From Modestobacter sp. L9-4 (GTDB lineage Bacteria > Actinomycetota > Actinomycetes > Mycobacteriales > Geodermatophilaceae), in contig NZ_CP077800.1 of assembly GCF_019112525.1 (NCBI RefSeq), positions 2,914,001-2,978,000 of the forward strand: a stretch of 64,000 bases of DNA, given 5' to 3'. A program made the translations under genes and the position numbers. This document shows, piece after piece, positions 35,039 to 44,477 of the stretch. Every line of letters begins with the position of its first letter. Positions within the stretch are counted from its first letter, which is position 1. The notes below the pieces were generated by a model. The model saw nothing but the letters and a program-made list of their open reading frames with translations, did not search any database and was not told the DNA's origin.

Positions 35039-37840
35039 GTGTCAGAAGCCACCGTCGACGTCGCCGACCTCCGCACCCCGGGCGGGGTCGAGCCCGATGA
35101 GCGCACCGACGACCCGTTGCGCGCCGACATCCGCCTGCTGGGGCGGGTCCTGGGCGAGGTGATCGGCGAGCAGGCCGGTGCCGACGTCCTGGACCTGGTC
35201 GAGCAGACCCGGGTCGAGGCCTTCCGCATCCGCCGGTCGGAGGTCGACCGGTCCGAGCTGGCCGAGCGGCTCGCCGCACTCGACCCGCGATCGGCCAACC
35301 ACGTCATCCGCGCCTTCAGCCACTTCTCGTTGCTGGCCAACATCGCCGAGGACGTGCACCACGAGCGCCGCCGCCGGCACCACCGCCGCGAGGGGTCCCC
35401 GCCGCAGAAGGGCAGCCTGGCCGCCTCCTTCGAGCTGCTGGACGCCGCCGGCCTGGACGGCGAGACCGTGGCGGCGGAGCTGGCCGGCGCGCTCGTCGTC
35501 CCGGTGGTCACCGCGCACCCCACCGAGACCCGCCGCCGCACCATCACCGCGGTGCAGACGCAGGTCAGCGAGCTGATCCGGCAGCGCGACAACGCCGGCC
35601 CCGACGGCATCGACGAGCGGGCCTGGGCCGCGCACCTCTGGCGCGAGGTCCTCACCCTCTGGCAGACGGCGCTGCTGCGGCTGAGCCGGCTGCGGCTGGC
35701 CGACGAGATCGAGGAGGCGCTGCGTTACTACGAGCTGTCGCTGTTCGAGGTCATGCCGGCGCTGAACACCGAGCTGCGCCAGGCCCTGCGCCAGCGCTGG
35801 CCGGACGCCGACCTGCTGCCCACCCCGATGCTGCAGCCGGGCTCGTGGATCGGTGGTGACCGCGACGGCAACCCGTTCGTCACCGCCGACGCGGTCCGCC
35901 GGGCCACCACCAGCCAGGCCGAGACGGCACTGCGGCACCACCTGTCCGAGCTGGACGCCCTGGGCGGCGAGCTGTCGATGAGCGACCGGCTGGTCGTCCC
36001 CACTGACGCGCTCTACGCCCTCGCCGAGGTCGCCCAGGACGACTCCCCGTTCCGCGCCGACGAGCCCTACCGCCGGGCGATCCGCGGCATCCACGACCGC
36101 CTGGCCGCCACCGCCGTCCGGGTCCTGGGCCACGTGCCGGGCAACGAGCCGGAGGTCGACCTGACCCCCTACGCGCTGCCGGAGGACCTGCTCGCCGACC
36201 TGGACACCGTCGACGCATCGCTGCGCAGCCACGGCGCCGGCGCGCTGGCCGACGACCGGCTGGCCCGGCTGCGCGACGCGGTGGAGGTCTTCGGCTTCCA
36301 CCTGTGCGGACTGGACATGCGGCAGAACTCCTCGGTGCACGAGGAGGTGCTCGGTGAGCTGCTGGCCTGGGCCGGGGTGTGCGAGGACTACGCCGCCCTG
36401 GACGAGGACGCCCGGGTCGCACTCCTCACCGCCGAGCTGACGCTGCGCCGCCCGCTGGTGCGCGCCGACGCCGAGCTGTCCGAGCTGGCCCGCGGTGAGC
36501 TGGACCTGGTCGTCGCCGCCGCCGAGCAGGTCCGGCTGATCGGGCCGCGCACCATCCCGAACTACGTGATCAGCATGTGCGAGTCGGTCAGCGACGTCCT
36601 GGAGGTCGCCGTCCTGCTCAAGGAGGTCGGCCTGCTGGAGCTGGACGCCGAGGGGCGCCCGCACTCCAGCGTCGGCATCTCGCCGCTGTTCGAGACGATC
36701 GGTGACCTGCAGGCCTCCGGCGCGATCCTCACCGCGATGCTCGAGCAGCCCCTCTACCGGGCGCTGGTGGCCAACCGCGGTGACGCACAGGAGGTCATGC
36801 TCGGCTACTCCGACAGCAACAAGGACGGCGGCTACCTGGCCGCGCAGTGGGCGCTGTACCGGGCCGAGCTGGCGCTGGTCGAGGTCGCCCGGGCCAACGG
36901 CATCCGGCTGCGGCTCTTCCACGGCCGCGGCGGCACCGTCGGCCGTGGCGGCGGCCCCAGCTACGAGGCGATCCGGGCGCAGCCGCCGGGCTCGGTGGCC
37001 GGCTCGCTGCGGATCACCGAGCAGGGCGAGGTGATCGCGGCCAAGTACGCCTCCCCGGACCGCGCCCGCCGCAACCTGGAGGCGCTGGTCGCCGCGACCC
37101 TGGAGTCCACGTTGCTGGACATCGAGGGCCTGGGCTCCGACGCCGAGGACGTCTACGCGCTCTTCGACGACCTCGCCGCCCGCGCCCAGGGCGCCTACCG
37201 CGCACTGGTGCACGAGACGCCGGGCTTCGTCGAGTGGTTCCGGGCCGCCACCCCGATCCGGGAGCTGGCGGAGCTGAACATCGGCAGCCGCCCGCCGTCG
37301 CGCAAGGCCGGCGACAACATCTCCGACCTGCGCGCCATCCCGTGGGTGTTCAGCTGGTCGCAGGCCCGGATCATGCTGCCCGGCTGGTACGGCACGGGCT
37401 CCGCGCTCGAGTCCTGGGTCGACGGCGACCCCGACCGCCTGGCCCGGCTGCAGGACCTGCACGCGCGCTGGCCGTTCTTCCGCACGATCCTGTCGAACAT
37501 GGGGATGGTGCTGGCCAAGACCGACCTGGACCTGGCCGCCCGCTACGCCTCGCTGGTGCCCGACGAGGACCTGCGCGACCGGGTGTTCAGCCAGATCACC
37601 GCCGAGCACGAGCGCAGCGTCCGGATGCTGCTGGCGGTCACCGGCGACGACCAGCTGCTGGCCGACAACCCGTCGCTGCGCCGGTCGATCCGCAACCGGT
37701 TCCCCTATCTGGAGCCGCTGCACCACCTCCAGGTGGAGATGCTGCGCCGCCGCCGCGCCGGGGACGACGACGAGCTGGTGCGCCGCTGCATCCAGCTGAC
37801 CATCAACGGCGTCGCCACCGCCCTGCGCAACTCCGGCTGA
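35039..37840 (+). CDS. ppc: Phosphoenolpyruvate carboxylase
   Basis: Anaplerotic enzyme that adds bicarbonate to PEP to give oxaloacetate. Length of 933 residues is standard. Signature 1 is [13 protein letters not shown] with catalytic His160; signature 2 is the Gly-rich [16 protein letters not shown] near residue 629. [14 protein letters not shown] (about 588) and the C-terminal RNSG end are also typical. GTG 35039 is the start: a GATACT hexamer lies 6 bases upstream, so it is probably leaderless. Two tandem hairpins follow. Confidence 0.95.
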   Translation: MSEATVDVADLRTPGGVEPDERTDDPLRADIRLLGRVLGEVIGEQAGADVLDLVEQTRVEAFRIRRSEVDRSELAERLAALDPRSANHVIRAFSHFSLLANIAEDVHHERRRRHHRREGSPPQKGSLAASFELLDAAGLDGETVAAELAGALVVPVVTAHPTETRRRTITAVQTQVSELIRQRDNAGPDGIDERAWAAHLWREVLTLWQTALLRLSRLRLADEIEEALRYYELSLFEVMPALNTELRQALRQRWPDADLLPTPMLQPGSWIGGDRDGNPFVTADAVRRATTSQAETALRHHLSELDALGGELSMSDRLVVPTDALYALAEVAQDDSPFRADEPYRRAIRGIHDRLAATAVRVLGHVPGNEPEVDLTPYALPEDLLADLDTVDASLRSHGAGALADDRLARLRDAVEVFGFHLCGLDMRQNSSVHEEVLGELLAWAGVCEDYAALDEDARVALLTAELTLRRPLVRADAELSELARGELDLVVAAAEQVRLIGPRTIPNYVISMCESVSDVLEVAVLLKEVGLLELDAEGRPHSSVGISPLFETIGDLQASGAILTAMLEQPLYRALVANRGDAQEVMLGYSDSNKDGGYLAAQWALYRAELALVEVARANGIRLRLFHGRGGTVGRGGGPSYEAIRAQPPGSVAGSLRITEQGEVIAAKYASPDRARRNLEALVAATLESTLLDIEGLGSDAEDVYALFDDLAARAQGAYRALVHETPGFVEWFRAATPIRELAELNIGSRPPSRKAGDNISDLRAIPWVFSWSQARIMLPGWYGTGSALESWVDGDPDRLARLQDLHARWPFFRTILSNMGMVLAKTDLDLAARYASLVPDEDLRDRVFSQITAEHERSVRMLLAVTGDDQLLADNPSLRRSIRNRFPYLEPLHHLQVEMLRRRRAGDDDELVRRCIQLTINGVATALRNSG

Positions 37841-37848
37841 GGCACCTC

Positions 37849-37890
37849 ATGGAGTCTCAGGGCGCGGAGAACGCACCCCTGGGACTCCAT
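37849..37890. terminator. Hairpin after ppc, repeat family III
   Basis: Arms of 14 bp at 37849-37862 and 37877-37890 with one G-U pair and a 14-base loop. The outer sequence ATGGAGTC..GACTCCAT recurs at 43501-43542 and in part at 41702-41733. Confidence 0.65.
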
Positions 37891-37915
37891 CGGTGCCGCC
37901 GGGGTCGGACCTCGC

Positions 37916-37958
37916 ACGCTTGTGCTCTGCTCCCTCCCAGGGAGCAGAGCACAAGCGT
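37916..37958. terminator. Convergent perfect 20-bp-arm hairpin
   Basis: Perfect arms at 37916-37935 and 37939-37958 around a CCC loop, second of two tandem hairpins between ppc and the aminotransferase stop at 37973. Confidence 0.75.
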
Positions 37959-37972
37959 CCGGGAGGAGACCG

Positions 37973-39103
37973 TCAGGCGCGGGCGGCCTCGATGGCGGCG
38001 GCGAGGCGCTGGACGCCCTCGTCGACGTCGGAGGGCTGCACGGCGGAGTAGGCCAGTCGGAAGGAGTTCTCGCCGCCCTCGAGCAGGAAGTCCGTGCCCG
38101 GCACGATCGCCACCCCGCGGGCGGCGGCCTCGGCGGTGATCCGGGCGACGTCGTGGCCCTCGTCCTCGGGCAGCGACACCCACAGGAAGTAGCCGCCCTC
38201 GGGACGGCGGAAGGTCGCCTGCGGCAGGTGGGTGCGCAGCGCGGTGTCCAGCAGGCCGACCCGCTCGGCGAGTGCGGTCTTCACCGTCTCGAGCGCAGCG
38301 GGGAACCGGTCGCCGCGCATGAACTCGTAGACCATCGCCTGGGCGACCATGTTCGGCGCGATGTAGGTGTTGGTGGCCCGCACCCGGATCCGCTCGATGA
38401 TCGCCGGCGGCCCGACCAGGTAGCCCACGCGCACGCCGGGGCAGACGGTCTTAGAGAACGACGAGGCGTAGACGACGTGCTCGCTCGCCGCGCCACCGTC
38501 GAGCTCCAGCATCCGCGGCAGCGGCTCCCCGGAGAACCGGATGTCGACGTAGGGGTCGTCCTCGAACAGCACGAAGCCGTGCTCGGCGGCCAGCTCCAGC
38601 AGCCGGTGCCGCTTGGCCAGCGACAGCGTGTACCCGGCCGGGTTCTGGAAGTTCGGGATGACGTGCGCCATCGTCGGCTTCAGCCCGCGCTCCAGCAGGG
38701 CCGCGACCTCCTCGACGGCGATCCCGTCCTCCTCCAGCGTCACCAGGTGCACGTCGGCGCCACGGCTGCGCAGGCCCAGCAGGGTGCGGTCGTAGGTGGG
38801 CCGCTCGGTGATCACGGCCGCGCCGGAGGTGGCCAGCTCGTCGAAGAGGAAGGCATCGGCCTGCATCGAGCCGTTGGTGACCAGCACGTGGTCGACCGGC
38901 ACGCCGTGCTTCTCGGCGATCCACTTCCGCAGCGGCACGTAGCCGACCGCCGTCCCGTAGCCGGTGGTGCCGGCCGGGTCGTTGTCGAACGCGGCGACGG
39001 CGGCCTGCTTGAGGCCCTCGACGTCGACGATGTCGGTGGAGGGGGCGCCGCGCGCGAAGGAGATCATCGTGGTCGCCGGGGAGGTCTGTGCTGTGCCGGT
39101 CAC
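37973..39103 (-). CDS. PLP-dependent aminotransferase, class I (aminoadipate/MocR-catalytic-domain like)
   Basis: Fold-type I aminotransferase of 376 residues without the HTH domain of MocR regulators. Motifs are TGYGTAVGYVPLRKWIAEKH, VTNGSMQADAFLFDEL, IPNFQNPAGYTLS and the PLP lysine in SSFSKTVCPGVRVGYLVGPP. The set is that of 2-aminoadipate/aromatic aminotransferases. GTG 39103 is chosen; a CAGACT hexamer lies 7 bases upstream (39111-39116, minus). The gene follows fprA by 34 bases. The actual amino acid is unknown. Confidence 0.85.
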   Translation of the reverse strand: MTGTAQTSPATTMISFARGAPSTDIVDVEGLKQAAVAAFDNDPAGTTGYGTAVGYVPLRKWIAEKHGVPVDHVLVTNGSMQADAFLFDELATSGAAVITERPTYDRTLLGLRSRGADVHLVTLEEDGIAVEEVAALLERGLKPTMAHVIPNFQNPAGYTLSLAKRHRLLELAAEHGFVLFEDDPYVDIRFSGEPLPRMLELDGGAASEHVVYASSFSKTVCPGVRVGYLVGPPAIIERIRVRATNTYIAPNMVAQAMVYEFMRGDRFPAALETVKTALAERVGLLDTALRTHLPQATFRRPEGGYFLWVSLPEDEGHDVARITAEAAARGVAIVPGTDFLLEGGENSFRLAYSAVQPSDVDEGVQRLAAAIEAARA

Positions 39104-39137
39104 GCCGTCGAGTCTGCCGCACGCGCGCCAGCCGGGC

Positions 39138-40520
39138 TCAGCCCTCCAGTCGCTCCGCGGACGCGCGGACGGCGGCGAGCAGCTCGGCCCGGTCGTGGAT
39201 CGTCGTCCGGGCCCGGCCGCGGGTGGCGCCGAGCGCGATCTCGGCGGCGTCGATGGTCCGCCAGTCCGACAGCAGCACCGGGTGCCCGCCGCGGGCGCGC
39301 AGGGTGTCGATCCAGTCGTCGACCCCGCGCGGGGACAGCGTGCCGGCCGCGACGTCGGCCAGCAGCGAGGCCACCGTCTCCCGGGCGTCGTGCTTGTTGG
39401 TGCCCACCACCCCGGTCGGGCCGCGCTTGATCCAGCCCGCCACGTACTCACCGCGGCTGGGCACCCCGCCGCGCAGCACCCGGCCCGCCTCGTGCGGCAC
39501 CGTCCCGCCCTCCAGCGGGAGTCCGGGCAGCGCGTGCCCGCGGTAGCCGACCGAGCGCACCACCAGGTCGGCCGGGACGACGTCGAGCTCCCCGGTGCCC
39601 ACCGCACGGCCGTCGGCGTCGACCGTCGTCCGCTCGACCTCGACGCCGGTGACCCGGTCGGTGCCCAGCAGCCGCACCGGGCGGGCGTGGAAGCGCAGCC
39701 GCACGCCCACCGTGCCCGGCACCGGCTCGTGCCCGGCGTAGTCGGCGAGTGCGGCCAGGTTGCGGGCGACGTGTCGGTCCTCGGCTGCCAGCGCGTCGTC
39801 CCCGGCGTCGGTGAGGTCGGCGGGGTCGACGAGCACCGTGGCCGCGGCCAGGTGCCCGAGCTCGCGCAGCTCCTGCGTGGTGAAGCTGGCCTGCGCCGGG
39901 CCACGGCGGCCGAGCACGGTGATCCGCTCGACGGGTGCGGCGGCCAGGGCGTCGAGCACGTGCTGGGGCATGTCGGTGGGGTGTAGCTCGGCGGGGGAGC
40001 GGGCAAGCACCCGGGCCACGTCCAGCGCCACGTTGCCGACCCCGACCACCACGACGTCCCGCGCGCCGGACACCAGCTGCTCGACCCGAGCGACTTTGGC
40101 GTCGGGGTGGCCGGTGTACCAGGCGACCAGGTCGGTGGCGGCCAGGCTGCCGGGCAGCTCCTCGCCCTCGATGCCCAGCGTGCGGTCGCCGGCGGCGCCG
40201 TAGGTGTAGACGACGGCGTCCACGTGCCCGCGCAGCTCCTCGACGGAGAGGTCTGCACCGATGTCCACGTTGCCGACGAAGCGCACCCGCTCGTGGTCCA
40301 GGACGTGGTGCAGCGTCTCGCGCAGCGCCCGCATCTTCAGGTGGTCCGGCGCGATGCCGTAGCGCACCAGCCCGAACGGCGTCGGCAGCCGGTCGATCAG
40401 GTCGACGGCCACCGGGACGTCGTCCTGGGAGGCCAGGGCGTCGGCGGCGTAGATGCCCGCGGGACCCGCGCCGACCACCGCCACCCGCAGGGGTCGTGCG
40501 CTCTCGGCCACGTCCCGCAT
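39138..40520 (-). CDS. fprA: NADPH-ferredoxin reductase, FprA type
   Basis: Adrenodoxin-reductase-like flavoprotein of 460 residues that passes electrons from NADPH to ferredoxins, often for cytochrome P450s. FAD motif VVGAGPAGIYAADALASQ at residues about 15-32, NADP motif VVVGVGNVALDVARVL, and typical parts FGLVRYGIAPDHLKMR and AGWIKRGPTGVVGTNKHDA. ATG 40520 begins just ahead of the FAD fold; the open frame upstream is unrelated. No ferredoxin or P450 gene is in the window. Confidence 0.9.
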   Translation of the reverse strand: MRDVAESARPLRVAVVGAGPAGIYAADALASQDDVPVAVDLIDRLPTPFGLVRYGIAPDHLKMRALRETLHHVLDHERVRFVGNVDIGADLSVEELRGHVDAVVYTYGAAGDRTLGIEGEELPGSLAATDLVAWYTGHPDAKVARVEQLVSGARDVVVVGVGNVALDVARVLARSPAELHPTDMPQHVLDALAAAPVERITVLGRRGPAQASFTTQELRELGHLAAATVLVDPADLTDAGDDALAAEDRHVARNLAALADYAGHEPVPGTVGVRLRFHARPVRLLGTDRVTGVEVERTTVDADGRAVGTGELDVVPADLVVRSVGYRGHALPGLPLEGGTVPHEAGRVLRGGVPSRGEYVAGWIKRGPTGVVGTNKHDARETVASLLADVAAGTLSPRGVDDWIDTLRARGGHPVLLSDWRTIDAAEIALGATRGRARTTIHDRAELLAAVRASAERLEG

Positions 40521-40593
40521 CGTCGTCCCCACCGCGGGTAGGCGCCAGGGCAGAACGGCCGCCGTCCCGGTGGCCCCGATCGCAGGAGTGCCC

Positions 40594-40899
40594 GTGTCGA
40601 TCATCATCGTCGCCAGCTTCACCCCCAAGCCCGGACGTCGGGACGCCCTGCGCGAGGCGTTCACCGCCGCCGCCGCCAAGGTGGTCTCCGAGCCCGGCTG
40701 CGAGCGCTACTCGGTCCAGGAGGACGAGGAGGGCTTCGTCTTCGTCGAGCGCTGGGCCAGCGAGGAGGCCATCGCCGAGCACGAGAAGGCCGAGGCCTTC
40801 ACCACGATGATGGCCACGGTCGGCGACGACCTGGCCGGCCCTCCCGGGGTGCGCCTGCTGTCCCCGCTCCCGGCCGAGGACCCCAAGGGCCGGCTGTGA
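40594..40899 (+). CDS. ABM-domain monooxygenase (YgiN-like)
   Basis: Small ferredoxin-like-fold protein of 101 residues, of the antibiotic-biosynthesis-monooxygenase/quinol monooxygenase family. Conserved parts are IIVASFTPKPGRRDALREAF, EPGCERYSVQEDEE and VFVERWASEEAIAEHEKAEAF. GTG 40594 has AGGAG six bases upstream. The stop overlaps the SDR gene by GTGA, so both are made together. It may detoxify quinones or similar ring compounds, with the SDR acting on the same substrate; this pairing is inference. Confidence 0.85.
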   Translation: MSIIIVASFTPKPGRRDALREAFTAAAAKVVSEPGCERYSVQEDEEGFVFVERWASEEAIAEHEKAEAFTTMMATVGDDLAGPPGVRLLSPLPAEDPKGRL

Positions 40900-41642
40900 C
40901 CGGGGCGCCCGGCGTCGAGGGCAAGGTCGTCGCGGTCACCGGTGCCAGCAGCGGCATCGGTGAGGCGATCGCGCTGCTGCTCGCCGAGCGCGGGGCGAAG
41001 GTCGTGCTGGGCGCCCGCCGGGCCGACAAGCTGGCCGACCTCGCCGGGCGCATCGAGCAGGCGGGCGGCGAGGCCGTCGTCGCGGAGACCGACGTGACGA
41101 AGCGGGAGGACCTGGTCGGCCTGGTCGCCGCCGGGCGGGAGAGGTGGGGCCGGTTCGACGTCCTGGTCAGCAACGCCGGCGCCGGCTCCGTCGGCCCGAT
41201 CACCGATCTCGACGTCGACGGCTGGGAGCTGATGGTCGACGTCAACGTCAAGGGCCTGCTGTACGGGGTCGCGGCGGCGCTGCCGGTCTTCCAGGAGCAG
41301 GGGTCGGGGCACTTCGTGACCGTGCTGTCCGTCGCCGGGCTGCAGATCTCGCCCGGTACCGCCGTCTACGCCGCGACGAAGAACGCCGGCCGCACGTTCT
41401 CCGAGGCGCTGCGCCAGGAGGTCGGGGACAGCATCCGGGTGACGGCCGTGTCGCCGGGGATGGTCGCCACCGACTTCACCCAGGGCACCAAGAACGACGA
41501 GGCCCGCGCGCAGATGGAGGAGTCCAAGGACGAGATCGCCATCGACCCCTCGGCGATCGCCCGCGCCGTCGCGTTCGCGATCGAGCAGCCCGCGGACGTC
41601 GACGTCAACGAGATCGTCGTCCGCCCCACCGCCGAGGACTGA
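40896..41642 (+). CDS. Short-chain dehydrogenase/reductase, first paralogue
   Basis: NAD(P)-dependent oxidoreductase of 248 residues. Cofactor motif TGASSGIGEA, NAG motif VSNAGAGSVG, catalytic Ser in LSVAG and YAATK (YxxxK). The C-terminus AIEQPADVDVNEIVVRPTAE is characteristic of one SDR group (YdfG/clavaldehyde-dehydrogenase-like). GTG start overlaps the ABM gene stop. A second, clearly similar SDR lies at 42756-43493, beyond a reverse AraC gene. Both genes are followed by hairpins of the same families. Confidence 0.88.
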   Translation: MTGAPGVEGKVVAVTGASSGIGEAIALLLAERGAKVVLGARRADKLADLAGRIEQAGGEAVVAETDVTKREDLVGLVAAGRERWGRFDVLVSNAGAGSVGPITDLDVDGWELMVDVNVKGLLYGVAAALPVFQEQGSGHFVTVLSVAGLQISPGTAVYAATKNAGRTFSEALRQEVGDSIRVTAVSPGMVATDFTQGTKNDEARAQMEESKDEIAIDPSAIARAVAFAIEQPADVDVNEIVVRPTAED

Positions 41643-41644
41643 GC

Positions 41645-41683
41645 GGAGTGGGTCCGTCGGCGTGACGTCGACGGACCCACTCC
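41645..41683. terminator. Hairpin, repeat family II
   Basis: Arms of 18 bp at 41645-41662 and 41666-41683 with one G-U pair and a TGA loop. Nearly identical to 23950-23994 and 43555-43593. First of two tandem hairpins in a convergent gap. Confidence 0.7.
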
Positions 41684-41701
41684 ACCCGCGCCCTCGATGA
41701 G

Positions 41702-41733
41702 GTCCCAGCGCATCAGGGACCGATCGCTGGGAC
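41702..41733. terminator. Hairpin, repeat family III (shorter)
   Basis: Core arms GTCCCAGCG (41702-41710) and CGCTGGGAC (41725-41733), with loop beginning CATCA as in the 43501-43542 copy. The outer pairs seen in that copy are broken here. Confidence 0.55.
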
Positions 41734-42678
41734 TCCGGCGGCGTCGGTGACGTCGGGTGCGGGGGTGGCGGGGGAGTCCTGGGCGCGCCAGCTGCTCGGC
41801 GAGGTGCCCATCACCCGCTTGAACGCGTTGGAGAAGGCGGCGTCCGACCCGTAGCCCCAGGCGGTGCCCACGGCCGAGACGGTGACGTCCCCGCGGCGCA
41901 GGTCGCGGCCGGCGGCGTGCATGCGCAGCCGCAACAGGTGGTCCAGCGGCGGCGACCCGACCAGCGTGCGGAACCGGACGGCGAAGGCCGAGCGCGACAT
42001 GGTCGCCGTCCGGGCGAGCTCGGGCACCGTCCAGCGCCGCGCCGGGTCCTCGTGCATGAGCCGCAGCACCGCGCCGATCCGGTCGTCGGCGAGGGCGGCC
42101 AGCCAGCCGTGCACCCGGCCGCCTCCGGCGTCCACGGCGGCACGCAGGGCCTCGACGAACACCACCTGGCCGAGCAGTTCGGTGAGCAGGGACCCCCCGA
42201 GCCGACGGCCCGCGGTCTCGTGGGCGAACAGGTCGAGGGCGGCCCGCAGGGGTGCCGCGTGCTCGCCGTCGGCGGCGACCACCACCAGCGGCGGGAGCAC
42301 GTCGAGCAGCAGCCGTGCGCTGCGGTCGTCGAACACGAAACGCCCACCGGTCAGGACGACGTCCTCGCCGCTGCCGACGCGCGCCCGGCCGCCGACCGCA
42401 CCGCGGAACACCGCCAGCCCGTCGACCGCCTCCAGCCCGGGTGCGGAGGCCACCGCGTAGCCCGCGCCGGTGGTGAGCACGAAGCAGTCGCCGGCCGCCA
42501 GGTGGTGCTCGGTGCCGTCCGGGCCCACACGCAGCCAGGCCTCGCCGCAGTGCACGGCGCCGAACTTCACGTGCCGCACGCCGGGGAACGACAGCGCCCA
42601 GGTACCGCCTGCCTCGAGCCGGGACGACACCGCGCTCTGCACGGTCAGCAGCTCGATCACGCGGGACAACGGGTCCAT
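41713..42678 (-). CDS. AraC-family transcriptional regulator
   Basis: Regulator of about 321 residues: N-terminal cupin-type ligand domain (about 1-190, including HLAAGDCFVLTTGAGYAVAS) and C-terminal pair of HTH motifs (about 205-300), with WTVPELARTATMSRSAFAVR and the conserved GYGSDAAFSNAFKRVMGTSP. ATG 42678 is preferred to 42720 since a GATACT hexamer lies upstream (42693-42688) and the extra residues are not conserved. It sits between two paralogous SDR genes and diverges from the second, which it probably controls. Confidence 0.87.
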   Translation of the reverse strand: MDPLSRVIELLTVQSAVSSRLEAGGTWALSFPGVRHVKFGAVHCGEAWLRVGPDGTEHHLAAGDCFVLTTGAGYAVASAPGLEAVDGLAVFRGAVGGRARVGSGEDVVLTGGRFVFDDRSARLLLDVLPPLVVVAADGEHAAPLRAALDLFAHETAGRRLGGSLLTELLGQVVFVEALRAAVDAGGGRVHGWLAALADDRIGAVLRLMHEDPARRWTVPELARTATMSRSAFAVRFRTLVGSPPLDHLLRLRMHAAGRDLRRGDVTVSAVGTAWGYGSDAAFSNAFKRVMGTSPSSWRAQDSPATPAPDVTDAAGVPAIGP

Positions 42679-42710
42679 GCCGACGAGAGTATCGAGCAAG
42701 AAAAGAGGCT

Positions 42711-42727
42711 GATGCGTCATGGATGCG
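42711..42727. promoter_or_regulatory. Candidate AraC operator, direct repeat GATGCG
   Basis: GATGCG occurs at 42711-42716 and 42722-42727, an 11-bp period on one DNA face as expected for AraC-type half-sites. It overlaps the likely -35 region of the divergent SDR gene (-10 TAGCGT at 42743-42748, ATG 42756). Confidence 0.4.
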
Positions 42728-42755
42728 CCCGGGCTGCGGTCCTAGCGTCGTCCGC

Positions 42756-43493
42756 ATGACAGGGATCGACGGCAAGGTCGTGGCCATCACCGGCGCCAGC
42801 AGCGGGATCGGGGAGGCGACGGCAGTGCTGCTCGCCGAGCGGGGAGCCCGCGTCGCCCTCGGTGCGCGGCGGGCCGACCACCTCATCGACGTGGCCGAGC
42901 GCATCACCCGGGCCGGCGGTGAGGTCGTGCACGTCCCCACCGACGTCCGCCGGCGGGCCGACCTCACCGCCCTGGTCGCCGCGGCCGAGGAGCGGTGGGG
43001 CCGGCTGGACGTGCTGGTCGCCAACGCCGGCGTCGGGCACATCGCACCGCTGGACGAGCTCGACGTCGACGGCTGGGAGGAGATGATCGACGTCAACCTC
43101 AAGGGCGTGCTCTTCGGCGTCGCCGCGGCGCTCCCGGTCTTCCGCCGGCAGGGGTCTGGTCAGTTCGTCACCGTGGTGTCGACCTCGGGGCTGCGGATCA
43201 CCCCGGACCAGGCGGTGTACGCCGCGACGAAGAACGCCGTCCGCACCTTCTCCGAGGGTCTGCGGCAGGAGGCCGGGGCGGCGCTGCGGGTGTCGACGGT
43301 GTCCCCGGGCTTCGTCGGTACCGACTTCGCGGCGGGGGTGCGCAACCCCGACGTCCGGGAGCAGCTGCTCGCCCAGCGCGACCGGATCGCGATCCCGCCG
43401 GCGGCGATCGCCCGGGCCATCGCCTACGCGATCGAGCAGCCCGACGACGTCGACGTCAACGAGATCGTCGTCCGTCCCACCGCCCAGGCCTGA
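42756..43493 (+). CDS. Short-chain dehydrogenase/reductase, second paralogue
   Basis: NAD(P)-dependent oxidoreductase of 245 residues, with TGASSGIGEAT, VANAGVGH, catalytic Ser in STSGL and YAATK. It shares long identical stretches with the first SDR (LDVDGWE, GVAAALPVF, VYAATKNA, DVDVNEIVVRPTA) and has the same length, so the two arose by duplication. TAGCGT at 42743-42748 lies 7 bases before the ATG, indicating a leaderless transcript. AraC diverges from it. Confidence 0.88.
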   Translation: MTGIDGKVVAITGASSGIGEATAVLLAERGARVALGARRADHLIDVAERITRAGGEVVHVPTDVRRRADLTALVAAAEERWGRLDVLVANAGVGHIAPLDELDVDGWEEMIDVNLKGVLFGVAAALPVFRRQGSGQFVTVVSTSGLRITPDQAVYAATKNAVRTFSEGLRQEAGAALRVSTVSPGFVGTDFAAGVRNPDVREQLLAQRDRIAIPPAAIARAIAYAIEQPDDVDVNEIVVRPTAQA

Positions 43494-43500
43494 GCCGCTG

Positions 43501-43542
43501 ATGGAGTCCCAGCGCATCACTCCCCGAGCGCTGGGACTCCAT
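43501..43542. terminator. Hairpin, repeat family III
   Basis: Perfect 14-bp arms at 43501-43514 and 43529-43542 around a 14-base loop starting CATCA. First of two tandem hairpins in the convergent gap before nei. Confidence 0.7.
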
Positions 43543-43554
43543 GAGGGCGGTGGT

Positions 43555-43593
43555 GGAGTGGGTCCGTCGGCGTCACGCCGACGGGCCCACTCC
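43555..43593. terminator. Hairpin, repeat family II
   Basis: Arms of 18 bp at 43555-43572 and 43576-43593 with one G-U pair and a TCA loop, as in the copy at 23950-23994. It ends 3 bases before the nei stop. Confidence 0.7.
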
Positions 43594-43595
43594 GC

Positions 43596-44405
43596 TCAGA
43601 CCGCCTGGCAGGTGGGGCACCAGAAGAGGTTGCGGCCGACCATGACCTCGGTGCGGACCTCCGTGCCGCAGATCCGGCAGGGCAGGCCCTGACGGCGGTA
43701 GACGTAGTGGGCGTCCTCGCGCAGCGCCGGGCCGCGGCGGCGCTCCCGGTCCTCGCGCTCGGTGGTGACGATCCGGCCCGCCTTGACCCCGGCCCGCAGC
43801 AGCACGACGAGGTCGGCCCACATCCGGTCCCAGGACTCGGCGTCGAGGTCCCTGCCGGGGCGGAACGGGCTGATCCGCTGCCGGAACAGGATCTCGGCCC
43901 GGTAGACGTTGCCGACCCCGGCGAGCACGGCCTGGTCCATCAGCAGCGCACCGATCGACACCTTGCTGCGGGAGATCCGGGCGAACGCCTTGGCCGGGTC
44001 GGACTTCTTGCGCAGCGGGTCCGGGCCCAGCCGGTCGAGGATCAGCTGCACCTCGCCGTCGGTGATCAGGTCGCAGGCGGTGGCGCCGCGCAGGTCGGTC
44101 CACACGCCCTCGCCGTCCTCGCCGGGTCCCTCCCAGCGCATCCGCAGCGCGCCGCGGGGCTCGGGCGGCAGCCCGGTGCCGGAGGTGAACTTGCCGTACA
44201 GCCCGAGGTGGACGTGGACGACGTCCGGGCCGAAGTACGCGAACAGGTGCTTGCCCCAGGACGTGACCTCGTCGAGCACGCGGCCGTCCAGCATCTCCGC
44301 CTGGCCGGTGAAGCGGCCCTGCGGGCTGGTGACGTGCACCTCGCGGCCGGCGAACGCGGCCTGCTGCTCGCGGGCCAGCCGGAACAGGGTGTGGCCCTCA
44401 GGCAC
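43596..44405 (-). CDS. nei: Fpg/Nei-family DNA glycosylase (mycobacterial Nei2 type)
   Basis: Bifunctional glycosylase/AP lyase for oxidised bases, 269 residues. The catalytic N-terminal Pro2-Glu3 is present (VPEGHT, start Met/Val removed). The H2TH region is around VSIGALLMDQAVLAGVGNVY, and a zinc finger closes the protein with CRICG and CPTC. GTG 44405 is the only start giving Pro2. It follows phr by 72 bases on the same strand, so two DNA-repair genes are neighbours. Two hairpins lie beyond the stop. Confidence 0.9.
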   Translation of the reverse strand: MPEGHTLFRLAREQQAAFAGREVHVTSPQGRFTGQAEMLDGRVLDEVTSWGKHLFAYFGPDVVHVHLGLYGKFTSGTGLPPEPRGALRMRWEGPGEDGEGVWTDLRGATACDLITDGEVQLILDRLGPDPLRKKSDPAKAFARISRSKVSIGALLMDQAVLAGVGNVYRAEILFRQRISPFRPGRDLDAESWDRMWADLVVLLRAGVKAGRIVTTEREDRERRRGPALREDAHYVYRRQGLPCRICGTEVRTEVMVGRNLFWCPTCQAV

Positions 44406-44477
44406 TGATGATCACCCCGTCCAGCCTGCCCGCGGTGGTGCGGCCCCGCCACGACGGGGCGGGTGAGACAGCCGACA

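Noticed and set aside
35042-37726. Minus-strand open frame of about 890 codons inside ppc
   Set aside because: Composition is that of an antisense shadow (Gln/Val/Gly/Asp repeats); ppc on the plus strand has every signature motif.
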